From Methanomassiliicoccales archaeon (GTDB lineage: Archaea > Thermoplasmatota > Thermoplasmata > Methanomassiliicoccales > Methanomethylophilaceae): DNA of 14,478 bases. How positions within the stretch are numbered: the first letter of the stretch is position 1; every line of letters begins with the position of its first letter. Below, piece by piece: positions 1-7,054 of the stretch. The stretch spans positions 1 to 14,478 of the forward strand of contig CAAFZG010000052.1 of NCBI GenBank assembly GCA_900767505.1. The letters are read 5' to 3'. The notes under the pieces are model-generated. The model was not told where the DNA came from, did not search any database, and was given only the letters and a program-made list of their open reading frames with translations. A program made the position numbers and the translations under genes.

Positions 1-18
1 ACGACGCTCTTCCGATCT
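1..18. other. Illumina adapter remnant at contig end
   Basis: The first 18 bases, ACGACGCTCTTCCGATCT, are identical to the 3' end of the standard Illumina TruSeq/P5 read-1 adapter. The sequence directly after it is the start of pyrG in frame on the minus strand, so the adapter has replaced the rest of that gene. This is a library artefact left at a contig end. Confidence 0.95.
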
Positions 19-80
19 GACGCCGTAATCCCCTTTCCGAGACCGGAAATCACACCTCCGCTGACGAAAATCAACTTCAT
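19..80 (-). CDS. pyrG: CTP synthase, N-terminal fragment (cut by adapter)
   Basis: Reading the minus strand from the ATG at 80 gives MKLIFVSGGVISGLGKGITA and then two bases of the next codon before the adapter. This is the conserved start of CTP synthase, whose N-terminal synthetase domain begins with a K(Y/L)IFVTGGVVSGLGKG-type P-loop. The enzyme converts UTP, ATP and glutamine (or ammonia) to CTP in the cytoplasm. Only 20 of the usual roughly 530 codons are present because the contig ends here. There is no convincing Shine-Dalgarno sequence before the ATG, and a TATA-like box sits about 40 bases upstream, so the message probably has a very short leader. The gene is divergent from the next one. 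The residues match the family too closely for chance, although the fragment is short. Confidence 0.88.
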
Positions 81-114
81 TCGAATCAACGGGAATGACC
101 GTACTGTGAAATAG

Positions 115-123
115 TAGATAAAA
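115..123 (-). promoter_or_regulatory. Candidate TATA box for pyrG
   Basis: On the minus strand this reads TTTTATCTA, in an AT-rich stretch whose centre lies about 39 bases before the pyrG ATG. With the usual archaeal TATA-to-start distance of about 26 bases, transcription would begin near 93, leaving a leader of about 13 nt. The region is AT-rich in general, so the exact box is uncertain. Confidence 0.35.
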
Positions 124-159
124 CATTCTATAATAATCGTTTTCAGTAGACATTTGTAT

Positions 160-209
160 TGATAATTATCGAATAATAGACAAAAGAATATGAAACACGA
201 TAATTGTCG
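160..209. repeat. Paired GATAATT(A/G)TC palindromes, possible operator
   Basis: GATAATTATC at 161-170 is a perfect 10-bp palindrome. CGATAATTGTCG at 198-209 is a one-mismatch version of the same element with an extra C/G at the ends. The centres are 38 bp apart. Two near-identical dyads between divergent promoters are what a dimeric repressor site looks like. The half-site GATAAT resembles those of metal-dependent regulators such as Fur, but no regulator gene is visible here, so the binding protein is unknown. AT-rich palindromes of this size can also arise by chance. Confidence 0.4.
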
Positions 210-353
210 TCCGAGTGCTTCTTTATTCCAAGATCATGTAGGCTCTGATTCGATTTAAGATATTACGTATTATGAATTGATACAAATAATGCCGATAGGA
301 AGGCTGCTCTGCCAGCATAACGCATCTTTCCATCCAATTTGCCAGAATAAGGT

Positions 354-363
354 TAACTATATT
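354..363 (+). promoter_or_regulatory. Candidate TATA box for the 633-aa gene
   Basis: TAACTATATT. A start about 26 bases downstream would fall near 384, just before the ATG at 392, giving a leader of about 8 nt. This placement argues against the in-frame TTG at 362, which would lie inside the box itself. Confidence 0.4.
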
Positions 364-391
364 GTCTTCTATCAGGGGTCTCGGTGTCAGA

Positions 392-2293
392 ATGGAAGGG
401 CGTAAGGATATCTCCGATATGAGTTTCGAAGAGTTCTTCTCCAAGAAGGAGGGGGAACCTGTCGCGTCAAAGCCTGTGGCTGAGTCGACTAAAAACAAGG
501 TTCACAACGGAGGAGAGGTCCAGAAGGGTTTCGGTACCACATCACCCAAACTCAATCTCAATGGTCGTGTTTTCGACCTTTATGTTCCGAGGTACGGTTC
601 GGACGAGAATGCTCGGTTCGAAGCATCCATAGACTGCGCATCAGGAGTGATCCCGATGGGAAAACTGGATTCCTCACCCAGGGGGTCCGGAAGGCTTTCC
701 AGACCTGCGACGCTCAACATCACCGAGGCAGGCGTCTCTCCTTTCGAGCAGTTCACTCTCATAATCGACGGCGAGGAGGTGTTCACATACAAGCCGCGCC
801 GCATCCTGTTCTTCAACAACGTGGGCATGCCAACGGGGAAGCCCGCAGGCGACATCTTCGTCGTGTACCCGGCGTCAGGTTCCATACGCACCTCCAGGGC
901 GGAGATCAAGGACTCGTTCATCATAGGGGATGCAAAGGTCGTGCATGCCGAGGTCTCCCTGGCAGGCGGAGTATGGATAGATGACACTCCAGAAACGGTC
1001 GAGGAGCCTGCAGAGACGCTGCACGAGGTCCCGACGACGGAGAAAGTAGCCGTCAAGAAGGAGGAAGAACCCAAGCCGAAGGTCAAGAGAGGACGCAGGA
1101 AGAAACCCACAGGCACCATAAAGATGCCACAGGGAGTCCAATCCGCCGATGCCATCCTGAATGGCGAGATCGTCTCGATATTCGATAAATCCCCGGTTTT
1201 CGAGGTGAAGGTGGATAACTGCGAGCCCGAAGAGTGTTCGGTCTCCCTCGAGCGTCCGGACGGTTCTGTCATGGTGCAGGGAAAAGCCCCATTGCGCGGG
1301 GCCATGTATTTCGACATCCCCGGTACAGGCGTGGTGGATCTCGTCCTCAAACACGAGGATGCAGAACTTGCCCGTTCAAGATTCGTGTTCATACCAGATT
1401 TCTGTTGCGAACGCAAGGGCAACGGGGATTTCGCCGAAGATTCCGTCTACACGATGACGGCATATGGCATCACAACGACCCACGACTCCACAGAGGGTCC
1501 CGTATCATTCGACAGGGACGGACAGGTCCACGAGATCCTGTGCTACGTTCCTGCGATAGAGTTCGATACGGGATCCGGCTTCACAAGATTTTCCTGTGAT
1601 GCCGAGACTGCGGATGCGGACGTGGACGACCTCGGGGACAGGATAAGGTTCAAGGTCGACGGTGTCAGGAAATTCTCCGTCTTCGTCGGTCCGGACAAGG
1701 GGAAGAAGGTCGAGATGGAGCTGGAGCCGGCAGGCGATGTGTTCGTGGCAGATCTCGAGCCGCTGAAATCCCAGATATACAATTCAAAGAACGAGCGTTA
1801 CGTGCTGTTCGTAACGGTCAACTCCTTCCCGATGCGCAGGCTGATGACCATCTCCAATCCGGTGAGGGTCACAGCATCATGCAAAGACGGCGTGCTGACC
1901 GCTGAGGTCAGGCGTCAGGGCTCTTTCGAGTGCCGCTTCTTCATGAAGGACAAGACCGTCGCAACCGTTCCGCTGGTCCAGGGGGACAACAGTCTCGAGG
2001 TACCCGCCGATTGTGTCGAGGCCGAAGTGGCCGAGGTCGCCAGCGGTGCCACCCGTTCCACGATCCCCGTACAGGTGAGGCCTCTGCCTTTCCTCGACAG
2101 GGATGAGACTGGGGAGATCTGGATGTTCGTAAGCAAGGACAAGAGGATCCCGCTTCCGGAGGCCCTGTCCGCATCCAGACCCCAACCTTCGGCGATAAAG
2201 CAATGGCATGACCAGATCGTCAGGATGAATCCGGAACTCAGGGGCGTCACGGCAGTCATGATGCAGTCCGCATTCGATTCGATGGGGTGGTGA
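392..2293 (+). CDS. Unrecognised 633-aa beta-rich protein with charged linker
   Basis: I do not recognise this protein. No signal peptide or membrane segment is visible, so it is probably cytoplasmic. Residues 1-50 are polar and look disordered. A first half of alternating hydrophobic strands follows (to about 196), including RRILFF and GDIFVVYP, then a Pro/Glu/Lys-rich linker (about 197-245) with the basic cluster KVKRGRRKKP. The second half (246-633) again has short beta-like strands that could be two or three immunoglobulin-like sandwiches. Cysteines are scattered with one CC pair (DFCCERK), and no metal site is obvious. The open frame extends upstream to a TTG at 362, but that codon sits in the probable TATA box, so the ATG at 392 is preferred; the ATG at 419 (MSFEEFF) is also possible. 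The next gene begins one base after its stop, suggesting cotranscription. The basic linker could bind nucleic acid, but that is a guess. Confidence 0.8.
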   Translation: MEGRKDISDMSFEEFFSKKEGEPVASKPVAESTKNKVHNGGEVQKGFGTTSPKLNLNGRVFDLYVPRYGSDENARFEASIDCASGVIPMGKLDSSPRGSGRLSRPATLNITEAGVSPFEQFTLIIDGEEVFTYKPRRILFFNNVGMPTGKPAGDIFVVYPASGSIRTSRAEIKDSFIIGDAKVVHAEVSLAGGVWIDDTPETVEEPAETLHEVPTTEKVAVKKEEEPKPKVKRGRRKKPTGTIKMPQGVQSADAILNGEIVSIFDKSPVFEVKVDNCEPEECSVSLERPDGSVMVQGKAPLRGAMYFDIPGTGVVDLVLKHEDAELARSRFVFIPDFCCERKGNGDFAEDSVYTMTAYGITTTHDSTEGPVSFDRDGQVHEILCYVPAIEFDTGSGFTRFSCDAETADADVDDLGDRIRFKVDGVRKFSVFVGPDKGKKVEMELEPAGDVFVADLEPLKSQIYNSKNERYVLFVTVNSFPMRRLMTISNPVRVTASCKDGVLTAEVRRQGSFECRFFMKDKTVATVPLVQGDNSLEVPADCVEAEVAEVASGATRSTIPVQVRPLPFLDRDETGEIWMFVSKDKRIPLPEALSASRPQPSAIKQWHDQIVRMNPELRGVTAVMMQSAFDSMGW

Positions 2294-2294
2294 G

Positions 2295-3473
2295 TTGAGG
2301 CCGGAGCTCTCCGCGGCATCCCGTTCCACGATGCAGTCCATGATCATGAGTTTGGTCGAGGTGGCCGCCAGGCCGGGGATGATATCGTTCTCCACGGGAC
2401 TTCCCGACAACGATCTGTTCGATTCGGCGGCATTGGTTCGTGCCACTGAATCGGTCATGTCCGAGGATCCGGCAGGGGCCCTTCAGTACGATGCCGCTAC
2501 GGGATACCGCCCGCTCAGGGAGAAGATAGCCCGCAGGTGCCATGACGTACTCGGGTTCGACACGACATGGGAGAACGTCCTGATGACAAGCGGCTCCCAG
2601 TGCTGCTTCGACATGGCCGGCAAACTGTTCCTCAATCCGGGGGACAGGATGGCGGTGGAGAGTCCCGGATATCTCGGGGCGATACAGTCATTCTCAGCAT
2701 ATTCTCCGGAGTTCATGGGCCTCGGCATGGGTCCGGGGGGAATCGATCCGAAGGGGCTGTCCGATGCCGTGAAGGCGGGTGCGAAGCTGTTCTATTCCGT
2801 GCCGACCTATCAGAATCCCACAGGATACACATATTCCAAAGAGGTGCGCGAAGAGGTCGCTGAGATCGTGGAAGGCTCCGGATGCATGATGATCGAGGAC
2901 GATGCGTACGGCGAGCTCGGATACAGGGGCAGGGTCGAGAGGACGATGAGGTCCATGGCCCCAGAGAACATCATCCTGACAGGATCGTTCTCCAAGACGA
3001 TATCCCCCGGAATGCGTGTCGGATGGATGGTGGTCCCGGATTGGCTCAGGGAGGCGGCGGGACGCACTTTGGAGGCGACATGCCTTCAGTCCAATACCTT
3101 CTGCCAGAGGATCATCGACCGTTTCCTGGACGATGTGGATTATGAGACGTATCTGAACGGTCTCAGGAAAGGATACGAGGCGAAGAAGAGGATCTTCCTG
3201 GATGCCATGGAGGATAATCTGCCCGAGGGGATGTCCTGGAACGATCCTCAGGGCGGGATGTTCGTATGGCTGAAATCCCCCGAGGGAACGGATGCCATGG
3301 AGCTGTTCGATGAGTGCGTACGCAGAGGTCTCGTCATGATGCCAGGAAAACTGTTCCACACGTCGGGCGGAGAGAATACGATGAGGCTGAACTTCGCTAC
3401 ACCGAACGAGGAACAGATCATCCGCGGAATGGAGATCCTGGGCAGAACATGCAGGGATCTCGGTTACAACTGA
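2295..3473 (+). CDS. PLP-dependent fold-type I aminotransferase (LysN/Aro8-like)
   Basis: A 392-residue cytoplasmic aminotransferase that moves an amino group between an amino acid and a 2-oxo acid using pyridoxal phosphate. Landmarks of the class I/II family are all present: ISFSTGLPD near residue 31 (FAGGLPD in relatives), NPTG at 174-177, EDDAY at 201-205 with the Asp that binds the pyridine nitrogen, SFSK with the Schiff-base Lys234, R241 in the PLP-phosphate region, and the carboxylate-binding R364 in TMRLNFA. The pattern is closest to the 2-aminoadipate/aromatic (LysN, Aro8) group, which often has broad specificity, so the substrate is not settled. The start is the TTG at 2295, one base after the preceding stop and behind GGTGGTGAG. 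It gives the full N-terminal segment that this family has before GLPD, whereas the ATG at 2331 would cut into it. Probably translated together with the upstream 633-aa gene. Confidence 0.9.
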   Translation: MRPELSAASRSTMQSMIMSLVEVAARPGMISFSTGLPDNDLFDSAALVRATESVMSEDPAGALQYDAATGYRPLREKIARRCHDVLGFDTTWENVLMTSGSQCCFDMAGKLFLNPGDRMAVESPGYLGAIQSFSAYSPEFMGLGMGPGGIDPKGLSDAVKAGAKLFYSVPTYQNPTGYTYSKEVREEVAEIVEGSGCMMIEDDAYGELGYRGRVERTMRSMAPENIILTGSFSKTISPGMRVGWMVVPDWLREAAGRTLEATCLQSNTFCQRIIDRFLDDVDYETYLNGLRKGYEAKKRIFLDAMEDNLPEGMSWNDPQGGMFVWLKSPEGTDAMELFDECVRRGLVMMPGKLFHTSGGENTMRLNFATPNEEQIIRGMEILGRTCRDLGYN

Positions 3474-3490
3474 AACTTCAAGATCAAACA

Positions 3491-3510
3491 GTCCGCGGAC
3501 ATCCGCGGAC
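3491..3510 (+). terminator. GC-rich hairpin after the aminotransferase gene
   Basis: GTCCGCGG, loop ACAT, CCGCGGAC: a perfect 8-bp stem starting 18 bases after the stop. It is followed by a pyrimidine-rich but not strictly T-rich stretch. It marks the end of the two-gene unit and may terminate transcription or protect the 3' end of the message. Archaeal termination usually relies on T tracts alone, so its role is inferred. Confidence 0.5.
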
Positions 3511-3592
3511 CCTCTTCCGTCATAGAGCGGGGGTATGGGCACGCTTCCGAGATATGTGTCCCTGCATCCGCTCAGTTCTTTTCTCCACCCAA

Positions 3593-3606
3593 TTAAGATT
3601 AAATAC
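3593..3606 (+). promoter_or_regulatory. rps12 operon promoter (BRE/TATA)
   Basis: TTAAATAC at 3599-3606, preceded by an A-rich BRE-like AATTAAGA segment. Initiation is predicted near 3628-3630, leaving a leader of about 70 nt before rps12. The palindrome GGCTAGCC at 3614-3621 lies between box and start point, where a bound repressor would block initiation. Confidence 0.6.
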
Positions 3607-3635
3607 GATGTGAGGCTAGCCAAGTTAACATTAGT

Positions 3636-3655
3636 GGCCCACCGTAGGTTGGGCT
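3636..3655 (+). promoter_or_regulatory. Hairpin in the rps12 leader RNA
   Basis: GCCCA (3637-3641) pairs with TGGGC (3650-3654); a G-T pair can extend the stem outward, and a C-G pair closes a GTAG loop after one mismatch. It lies within the predicted 70-nt leader, some 35 bases before the ribosome site. Ribosomal protein operons are often controlled by a protein product that binds such a leader, but I know of no archaeal precedent with this exact shape. Confidence 0.4.
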
Positions 3656-3687
3656 ATCGACGTTCCAATCGAAATTGCAAAAAATTC

Positions 3688-3694
3688 GAGGTGA
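3688..3694 (+). promoter_or_regulatory. Ribosome binding site that fixes the rps12 start
   Basis: GAGGTGA, an almost complete match to the archaeal anti-Shine-Dalgarno sequence, 4 bases before the GTG at 3699. It selects that GTG over an in-frame TTG at 3675. Confidence 0.75.
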
Positions 3695-3698
3695 AAAA

Positions 3699-4127
3699 GT
3701 GGGAAACGGTCTGTATACCGCAAGGAAAATGAAATCTGACCGCCAGAAATTCCGCTGGCTGGACAGGGGATACAAGAAGAGAGTGCTCAAACTGAGGGAA
3801 AAGTCCGATCCTCTCGAGGGATCGGCCCAGGCCCGCGGAATCGTCCTGGAGAAGGTCGGTATCGAGGCTAAACAGCCCAACTCCGCCATCAGGAAGTGCG
3901 TGAAGGTCCAGCTCATCAAGAACGGACGTCAGATCACCGCATTCGCCGTCGGAGACGGTGCCATCAACTTCATCGACGAGCACGATGAGGTCATGGTCGA
4001 AGGTATCGGCGGAAGGATGGGAAGGTCTTACGGAGATATCCCTGGAGTCCGTTACAAAGTCATCAAAGTCAACAACGTCTCCCTCGACCAGATGGTCAGG
4101 GGAAGGACTGACAAGCCTGTGAGATGA
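3699..4127 (+). CDS. rps12: 30S ribosomal protein S12 (uS12)
   Basis: A protein of the small ribosomal subunit decoding centre, where it helps monitor codon-anticodon pairing. It is 142 residues long, the normal archaeal size. PNSA at 60-63, followed by IRKCVKVQLIKNGR, is the hallmark of the family, and the C-terminal region with DIPGVRYKVIKVN is also typical. The N-terminus GNGLYTARKMKSDRQKFRW is the archaeal/eukaryotic form. It starts with GTG just behind a strong GAGGTGA site. It is the first gene of the translation block, and its stop is only a few bases from the start of rps7, so the two are almost certainly cotranscribed and perhaps coupled. In many archaea this gene follows rpl30e and nusA; here it follows an aminotransferase gene and has its own promoter. 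Confidence 0.97.
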   Translation: MGNGLYTARKMKSDRQKFRWLDRGYKKRVLKLREKSDPLEGSAQARGIVLEKVGIEAKQPNSAIRKCVKVQLIKNGRQITAFAVGDGAINFIDEHDEVMVEGIGGRMGRSYGDIPGVRYKVIKVNNVSLDQMVRGRTDKPVR

Positions 4128-4132
4128 TTCAA

Positions 4133-4717
4133 ATGGCAGACGAAATCGTAGCACAGAAAGCACTCATCTTCGGAAAGTATGACACTTCCGAAGTCGTCGT
4201 CAACGATGGCGGACTCGCTAAGTACATCGATCTGACACCTACCAATGTTCCCCACTCCGGTGGAAAACATGCCAACAGGTGGTTCGGAAAATCCAAGCTG
4301 AGCATCGTTGAGAGGCTCATCAACAACATCATGAGGACCGAGAAGTACACCGGAAAGAAGATGAAGGCGTACAAGACCGTGTCCCAGGCCTTCGACATCG
4401 TGGCCGCCAGGACCAAGAAGAACCCTGTGCAGGTACTCATCGAGGGTCTCGAGAACGCTGCACCCCGTGAGGAGGTCACCAGGCTCCAGTTCGGAGGAAT
4501 CTCCGTGCCCAAGGCCGTCGATGTCTCTCCCCAGAGGAGGCTCGATATCGCATTGAGGAACCTCAGCACTGGTGTCGTCGCGGCTTCCACCAAGAACAAG
4601 AAGCCCATCTACGAGTGCCTCGCAGACGAGCTTATCCTTGCCGCCAAGGGTGACATCACATCCTACTCTGTCGCTAAGAAAGAGGAAGTCGAGAGGGTCG
4701 CCCAGTCGGCCAGATGA
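4133..4717 (+). CDS. rps7: 30S ribosomal protein S7 (uS7)
   Basis: A primary 16S rRNA binding protein that organises the 3' major (head) domain of the small subunit and lies near the E site. It has 194 residues, the usual archaeal length. Recognisable parts are the archaeal-type N-terminus LIFGKYDTSEV, YIDLTPTNVPHSGG, the conserved NPVQVLIEGLENAAPREE and SPQRRLDIALRNL segments, and the typical basic end ERVAQSAR. Two in-frame ATGs exist: one at 4124 overlaps the rps12 stop (ATGA), and one at 4133 gives the family-like start MADEI. I prefer 4133; choosing 4124 would add MIQ. In bacteria S7 is the translational repressor of the equivalent str operon; whether that applies to archaea is not known to me. 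Confidence 0.97.
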   Translation: MADEIVAQKALIFGKYDTSEVVVNDGGLAKYIDLTPTNVPHSGGKHANRWFGKSKLSIVERLINNIMRTEKYTGKKMKAYKTVSQAFDIVAARTKKNPVQVLIEGLENAAPREEVTRLQFGGISVPKAVDVSPQRRLDIALRNLSTGVVAASTKNKKPIYECLADELILAAKGDITSYSVAKKEEVERVAQSAR

Positions 4718-4723
4718 TACTAA

Positions 4724-4729
4724 GGTGAG
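4724..4729 (+). promoter_or_regulatory. Ribosome binding site that fixes the EF-2 start
   Basis: GGTGAG, 5 bases before the ATG at 4735. It supports MGRKED as the true N-terminus over the in-frame GTG at 4729, which overlaps the site. Confidence 0.7.
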
Positions 4730-4734
4730 TGTCA

Positions 4735-6975
4735 ATGGGACGTAAAGAGGACAATGCGAAGAAAGCAGTAGAGCTGATGAAGGATCAGAGGCTCATCAGG
4801 AACCTCGGAACAGCCGCTCATATCGATCACGGAAAGACCACATTCTCCGACAACCTGATCGCAGGTGCCGGAATGATGTCCGCCGAGACCGCCGGAGAGC
4901 AGCGTCTGCTCGACTATGACGAGCAGGAGGCCGCAAGGGGAATCACCATCAACGCCGCATCCGCGGCCATGGTCGTTCCGTACAAAGAGCCCGGAACCAA
5001 CAAGGTGGACCACTATCTCGTCAACCTCATCGATACCCCCGGTCACGTCGACTTCGGTGGAGACGTCACCAGGGCCATGAGGGCTCTTGACGGAGTTTAC
5101 ATCCTCTGCTGTGCGGTCGAGGGAATCATGCCCCAGACCGAGACAGTCATCAGGCAGGCTCTGAAAGAGAGGGTCAGGCCCATGCTGTTCATCAACAAGG
5201 TCGACAGGGCCATCGTCGAGCAGCAGCTCACACCTCAGATGATGATCGACAAGTTCTCGAAGATCATCACAGAGTTCAACCAGAAGATCATGGACATCCT
5301 GCCCGCACCCCTCAACAAGCAGTGGCAGGTCAGCCTCCAGGACGGTACCGTCGCTCTGGGATCCGCATATAACAACTGGGCGGTTTCCATTCCCTACCTC
5401 CAGAGGCCCGAACTCAAGAAGATCGGAATGAACCTCACGAAGGTCTTCGAGTACTGCGCCAGGGAAGGCGGACAGGCCGAGCTCGCAAAGCTGATCCCCC
5501 TTGCCGATGTCGCACTGGAGATGGCCATCAACCACGTCCCTAACCCCATCGATGCACAGAAGGTCCGTATCCCCGTCATCTGGAAGGGAGACCTCGACTC
5601 CTCGATCGGAAAGCAGATGCTGAACTGCGATCCCAACGGAGAGGTCGCTATGATGGTCACCAAGATCATCATGGATAAGCAGGCTGGGGAGATCGCCATC
5701 GGGAGGCTGTTCTCAGGAACAGTCAAGAAGGGACAGACCCTCTACATCGCCGGAATGCCCAACCCCCAGAGGGTTCAGACAGTCGCACTCATGGTCGGAT
5801 CCGACAGGACACCCATCGAGGAGTGTAAGGCCGGAAACATCGTGGCCCTGACAGGACTCAAGGATGCCATCGCAGGAAGCACCGTTTCATCCGTCAAGGA
5901 TATGGAGCCCTTCGAGAAGATGGCCCACTACTCCGAGCCCGTCATCACAAAGGCCATCGAGGCCAAGAACATGGCAGACCTGCCCAAGCTGGTCGAGGTC
6001 CTCAGGATCATCGCCAAGGCAGATCCCTCCCTGAACATCGAGATCAACAACGAGACTGGAGAGCACCTCATGTCCGGTATGGGAGAGCTCCACCTGGAGA
6101 TCACCGAGTACAGGATCGTCAACGAGCAGGGCGTGGACATCATCTCCTCGCCTCCGATCGTCGTGTACCAGGAGTCCGTCAAGGGATCCAACCCGTCCGA
6201 GTTCGAGGGTAAGTCGCCCAACAAGCACAACAAGTTCTACTTCATCGTCAGTCCTCTCGAGGATACCGTCAAGGACGCCATCCGCAAGAGCGAGATCGAT
6301 GTTGACTCCAAGATCAAGGACCCCAAGGCCCTGGCCAAACAGCTCATGGATCTTGGAATGAGCGATGTCGAGGCAAAAGGTGTCGTCGGATTCAAGAACA
6401 ACAACGTTCTGATCGACTGCACCAAGGGTATCCAGTACCTCCATGAGACCATGGAGCTTGTGAAGCAGTCCTTCGAGGAGGCCATGATGAGGGGACCCCT
6501 CGCCAACGAGAAGGTCTCCGGACTCAAGGTCTGCCTCATGGATGCCAAGCTGCACGAGGATACGATCCACAGAGGTCCAGCACAGATCATCCCTGCAGTC
6601 AGGGACGGTATCTACGGAGCCATGTGTCAGGCCGGAAGGATCCTTCTGGAGCCTATGCAGAAGCTGTTCATCAGTGTGCCCCCCGACTACATGGGTGGAG
6701 CAGTCAACCTGATCAACCAGCGCCGCGGAACCATCCTCGAGATGGGGCAGGAGGGCGCAGATTCCACAGTGACCGCAGAGGTACCTGTTGCAGACATGTT
6801 CGGATTCTCGTCAGATATCCGCGGATCCACACAGGGGCGCGCAATCTGGTCCATCGAGAACGCAGGATTCCATCAGGTCCCGCCTGAACTTCAGAAGAAG
6901 ATCGTCACAGAGATCAGGACCCGTAAGGGACTGAACCCTGAGCCTTATGACGCCGGATACTATGCCGGTCTCTGA
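4735..6975 (+). CDS. fusA: Elongation factor 2 (aEF-2)
   Basis: The GTPase that drives translocation of tRNA and mRNA on the ribosome. It is 746 residues, slightly longer than the roughly 730 usual in archaea. The GTP site is intact: AHIDHGKTT at 28-36 (P-loop), DTPGH at 100-104 and NKVD at 154-157. The C-terminal domain carries IHRGPAQ with His612 at the position that is converted to diphthamide, a modification found only in archaea and eukaryotes. The end, TQGRAIWSIENAGFHQVP and then IRTRKGL, is typical of domain V. The start MGRKEDNAKKAVELM matches archaeal relatives and lies behind a GGTGAG site. It follows rps7 by 17 bases, in the standard archaeal order. Codon use is strongly biased (ATC, GTC, AAG, GGA), as expected of a highly expressed gene. 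Confidence 0.98.
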   Translation: MGRKEDNAKKAVELMKDQRLIRNLGTAAHIDHGKTTFSDNLIAGAGMMSAETAGEQRLLDYDEQEAARGITINAASAAMVVPYKEPGTNKVDHYLVNLIDTPGHVDFGGDVTRAMRALDGVYILCCAVEGIMPQTETVIRQALKERVRPMLFINKVDRAIVEQQLTPQMMIDKFSKIITEFNQKIMDILPAPLNKQWQVSLQDGTVALGSAYNNWAVSIPYLQRPELKKIGMNLTKVFEYCAREGGQAELAKLIPLADVALEMAINHVPNPIDAQKVRIPVIWKGDLDSSIGKQMLNCDPNGEVAMMVTKIIMDKQAGEIAIGRLFSGTVKKGQTLYIAGMPNPQRVQTVALMVGSDRTPIEECKAGNIVALTGLKDAIAGSTVSSVKDMEPFEKMAHYSEPVITKAIEAKNMADLPKLVEVLRIIAKADPSLNIEINNETGEHLMSGMGELHLEITEYRIVNEQGVDIISSPPIVVYQESVKGSNPSEFEGKSPNKHNKFYFIVSPLEDTVKDAIRKSEIDVDSKIKDPKALAKQLMDLGMSDVEAKGVVGFKNNNVLIDCTKGIQYLHETMELVKQSFEEAMMRGPLANEKVSGLKVCLMDAKLHEDTIHRGPAQIIPAVRDGIYGAMCQAGRILLEPMQKLFISVPPDYMGGAVNLINQRRGTILEMGQEGADSTVTAEVPVADMFGFSSDIRGSTQGRAIWSIENAGFHQVPPELQKKIVTEIRTRKGLNPEPYDAGYYAGL

Positions 6976-6998
6976 GGATGAGAAGACAGTCAGTCACC

Positions 6999-7007
6999 TT
7001 TAAATAC
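6999..7007 (+). promoter_or_regulatory. tuf promoter TATA box
   Basis: TTTAAATAC, a good archaeal TATA box in the 79-base gap after EF-2. Initiation is predicted near 7029, giving a leader of about 26 nt that contains the GGAGG site. It lets EF-1alpha be made in excess of the upstream genes. Confidence 0.65.
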
Positions 7008-7042
7008 AAACACCTTATCGCACGCACTAGCGTTCCACAAAC

Positions 7043-7047
7043 GGAGG
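7043..7047 (+). promoter_or_regulatory. Strong ribosome binding site of tuf
   Basis: GGAGG, 7 bases before the ATG at 7055: the best Shine-Dalgarno match in the window, in keeping with the very high expression expected of EF-1alpha. Confidence 0.8.
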
Positions 7048-7054
7048 AATAAAA

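Larger units (their letters stand above)
81..391. other. AT-rich divergent intergenic region, pyrG / 633-aa gene
   Basis: About 310 bases between two divergent genes, clearly more AT-rich than the coding sequence around it. It holds candidate TATA boxes for both genes, at 115-123 (minus) and 354-363 (plus), and two similar palindromes at 161-170 and 198-209. A weak 8-base inverted pair also occurs (152-159 with 280-287), which could be chance in such AT-rich DNA. The rest, roughly 215-350, shows no gene, tRNA or RNA I can support. Confidence 0.6.

Noticed and set aside
223..498. A 91-codon open frame on the minus strand overlapping the start of the 633-aa gene
   Set aside because: Part of it reads protein-like, but it overlaps a well-supported gene antisense, has no ribosome site or promoter and matches no family I know.
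2694..3623. A 309-codon open frame on the minus strand opposite the aminotransferase
   Set aside because: The sense frame has all aminotransferase motifs; the antisense product shows no domain and has no start signals.
3474..3698. Possible tRNA or small RNA gene in the gap before rps12
   Set aside because: No acceptor/T-loop pattern (GTTCAAATC-like) or cloverleaf could be found; the gap is accounted for by a hairpin, a promoter and the rps12 leader.
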